Positions 4,585 through 5,145 of a DNA stretch of 5,145 nucleotides are shown in pieces. The notes under the pieces were generated by a model. The model saw nothing but the letters and a program-made list of their open reading frames with translations. It was not told the DNA's origin and made no database searches. Source of the stretch: Trichodesmium sp. jk18x7bins.61 (GTDB taxonomy: Bacteria > Cyanobacteriota > Cyanobacteriia > Cyanobacteriales > Microcoleaceae). The stretch is from positions 1 through 5,145 of the forward strand of contig JAJEAQ010000329.1 in NCBI GenBank assembly GCA_022822685.1, in the 5' to 3' direction. Each line of letters starts with the position of its first letter. Position 1 is the stretch's first letter. Both the position numbers and the translations under genes were made by a program.

Positions 4585-5145
4585 ATTGAAGAATCCTTTG
4601 AGCTAGGCGTCTAGAACCCATGTGTCACCCTATTGAAGCATTGTTCTATGGCGTCATGACAACTTGTTCCTGGATGGAAGCTATAGGAGTTTGGTTCAAA
4701 CACAGTTTCCGATTCTGGTTTGGCGTATGTTTTTGACTATTGCTTGTGGGATTCTATCCTTGATGGTGGGTATTCCTAGGGGAGGTTTCTTATTGTTGGT
4801 TTTGGGTATGTATATTCCTTTTGTGGGTTGTGTTTGGCCTATTGACCACTGGGTTGGTTTCACTCCCTGTGTCGGTGTGTTGATTTTTTCTTTGTCTATT
4901 CCTGTTGTTGCCTTGAGTGTGTTGATTTGAGTGATTTGTCTCATACTGAGCAATAGATTTGAACGGCTTTTTGTTTACTGTTTTTCGAGTCTACCTAATT
5001 GTTTAAATTGATTATGTTGTTGGCCACGAAAAATCATGGGTCTGAGATTTTTAATAGTCTGACTGACTTGCTTCCAGTTGATTTGTTACCAGTGGGTTAA
5101 TTGTCTGGTGAATGACCTTGATTGTGTTTGACATCTAATTTATGT

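Larger units (their letters stand above)
3468..5134 (-). pseudogene. Group II intron reverse transcriptase/maturase with HNH domain, broken
   Basis: Translation starts at ATG 5134 with MSNTIKV. A frameshift then leads to the pre-RT segment (NQINWKQV) and RT1 (KGIYIPK, LGIPTIKDR), with a stop at 4975-4977. A frameshift near 4724 gives the RT2 region (FEPNSYSFHPG, SCHDAIEQCFNR). Another returns to TWVLDA-stop-LKGFF (stop 4603-4605). After a repeat insertion, the remaining RT and maturase parts share one frame to 3701: GTPQGSVMS, the catalytic YGDD (4294-4283; intact relatives usually have YADD), FNFLGFNLRH, KPQKEKVL, QEQVIGKLNPLLRGFANYYRG and WEKGSKY. Internal stops lie at 4340, 4217 and 4055-4060. 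After a further shift the HNH domain is readable: CLICG, THHIVPV (near 3621), ENLSHMH and a GC-H pair, ending TQNC-stop at 3468-3470. About 45 residues usually found between RRHP and SPDDP are missing. It is clearly nonfunctional, but all domains remain recognisable. Confidence 0.93.
3340..5145 (-). mobile_element. Decayed group II intron, 3' part (5' end outside window)
   Basis: A group II intron is a self-splicing retroelement whose encoded protein helps splicing and reverse-transcribes the RNA into new DNA sites. On the minus strand the order is a reverse transcriptase/maturase/HNH reading frame, then 16 bases after its stop a 34-nt domain V, then a domain VI-like hairpin: the standard layout of domain IV to VI. 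The 3' boundary is estimated from a bulged branch adenosine at 3390. After removal of a palindromic insert, the sequence runs eight bases to an AC end at 3340; an end at 3335 is also possible. Domains I-III and the exon-binding sites lie beyond 5145. The protein and probably domain VI are broken, so it cannot move by itself. Protein similarity suggests a cyanobacterial/chloroplast-like class. Confidence 0.85.

Noticed and set aside
4227..4930. Plus-strand frames at 4227-4448 and 4664-4930 with hydrophobic, membrane-like translations
   Set aside because: Both are exact antisense shadows of conserved reverse transcriptase motifs on the minus strand. Their apparent membrane character comes from the complement of Lys/Asn/Gln-rich coding sequence.

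Overview
The window looks like accessory-rich chromosome from a filamentous, AT-rich cyanobacterium. The evidence is a cyanobacterial-type RecJ, a HIP1 octamer (GCGATCGC) inside it, a decayed group II intron whose protein resembles cyanobacterial intron maturases with an HNH domain, and many short palindromic repeats. The genus cannot be fixed from the sequence; an Oscillatoriales-like organism is a guess.

Layout. Positions 1-671 are non-coding: four degenerate copies of a 22-nt repeat (110-227), a 12-bp inverted repeat (348-394), a stretch with three nested inverted repeats that could fold as an RNA (414-548), a partial copy of a dispersed repeat (560-580), and a possible -10 box ahead of recJ. 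Positions 687-2873 (+) encode RecJ, the single-strand-specific 5'-3' DNA exonuclease of recombination and repair. It is the only intact recognisable gene. Positions 2874-3334 hold no recognisable gene but contain three copies of a GC-rich palindromic repeat. From about 3340 to the right edge, on the minus strand, lies the 3' part of a group II intron: a reverse transcriptase/maturase/HNH pseudogene (5134 down to 3468), domain V (3451-3418) and a disrupted domain VI. The intron's 5' RNA domains I-III would lie beyond position 5145.

The unifying signal is two families of small palindromes. Family A is built around TTTCGGCTGTCGCCGACATG, with variants GAGCCTGTCGCCSACATG and GTCGCGCGAC. Family B is built around ATGTAGCTTTAGCTAAAGCTACAT. 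Together they occur at least a dozen times in about 5 kb, in intergenic DNA and also inside sequence that is or was functional. Family A sits in frame inside recJ at least once clearly (722-766), probably twice (also 1620-1637) and perhaps three times. In the intron pseudogene, copies interrupt the RT core, the maturase region, the HNH domain and RNA domain VI. Several of these insertions keep the reading frame. This resembles the Rickettsia palindromic elements, which add peptide segments to working proteins, and it is the most interesting aspect of the window.

The genes do not form an operon. recJ appears to be a single-gene unit, and the intron remnant lies downstream of it in the opposite orientation.
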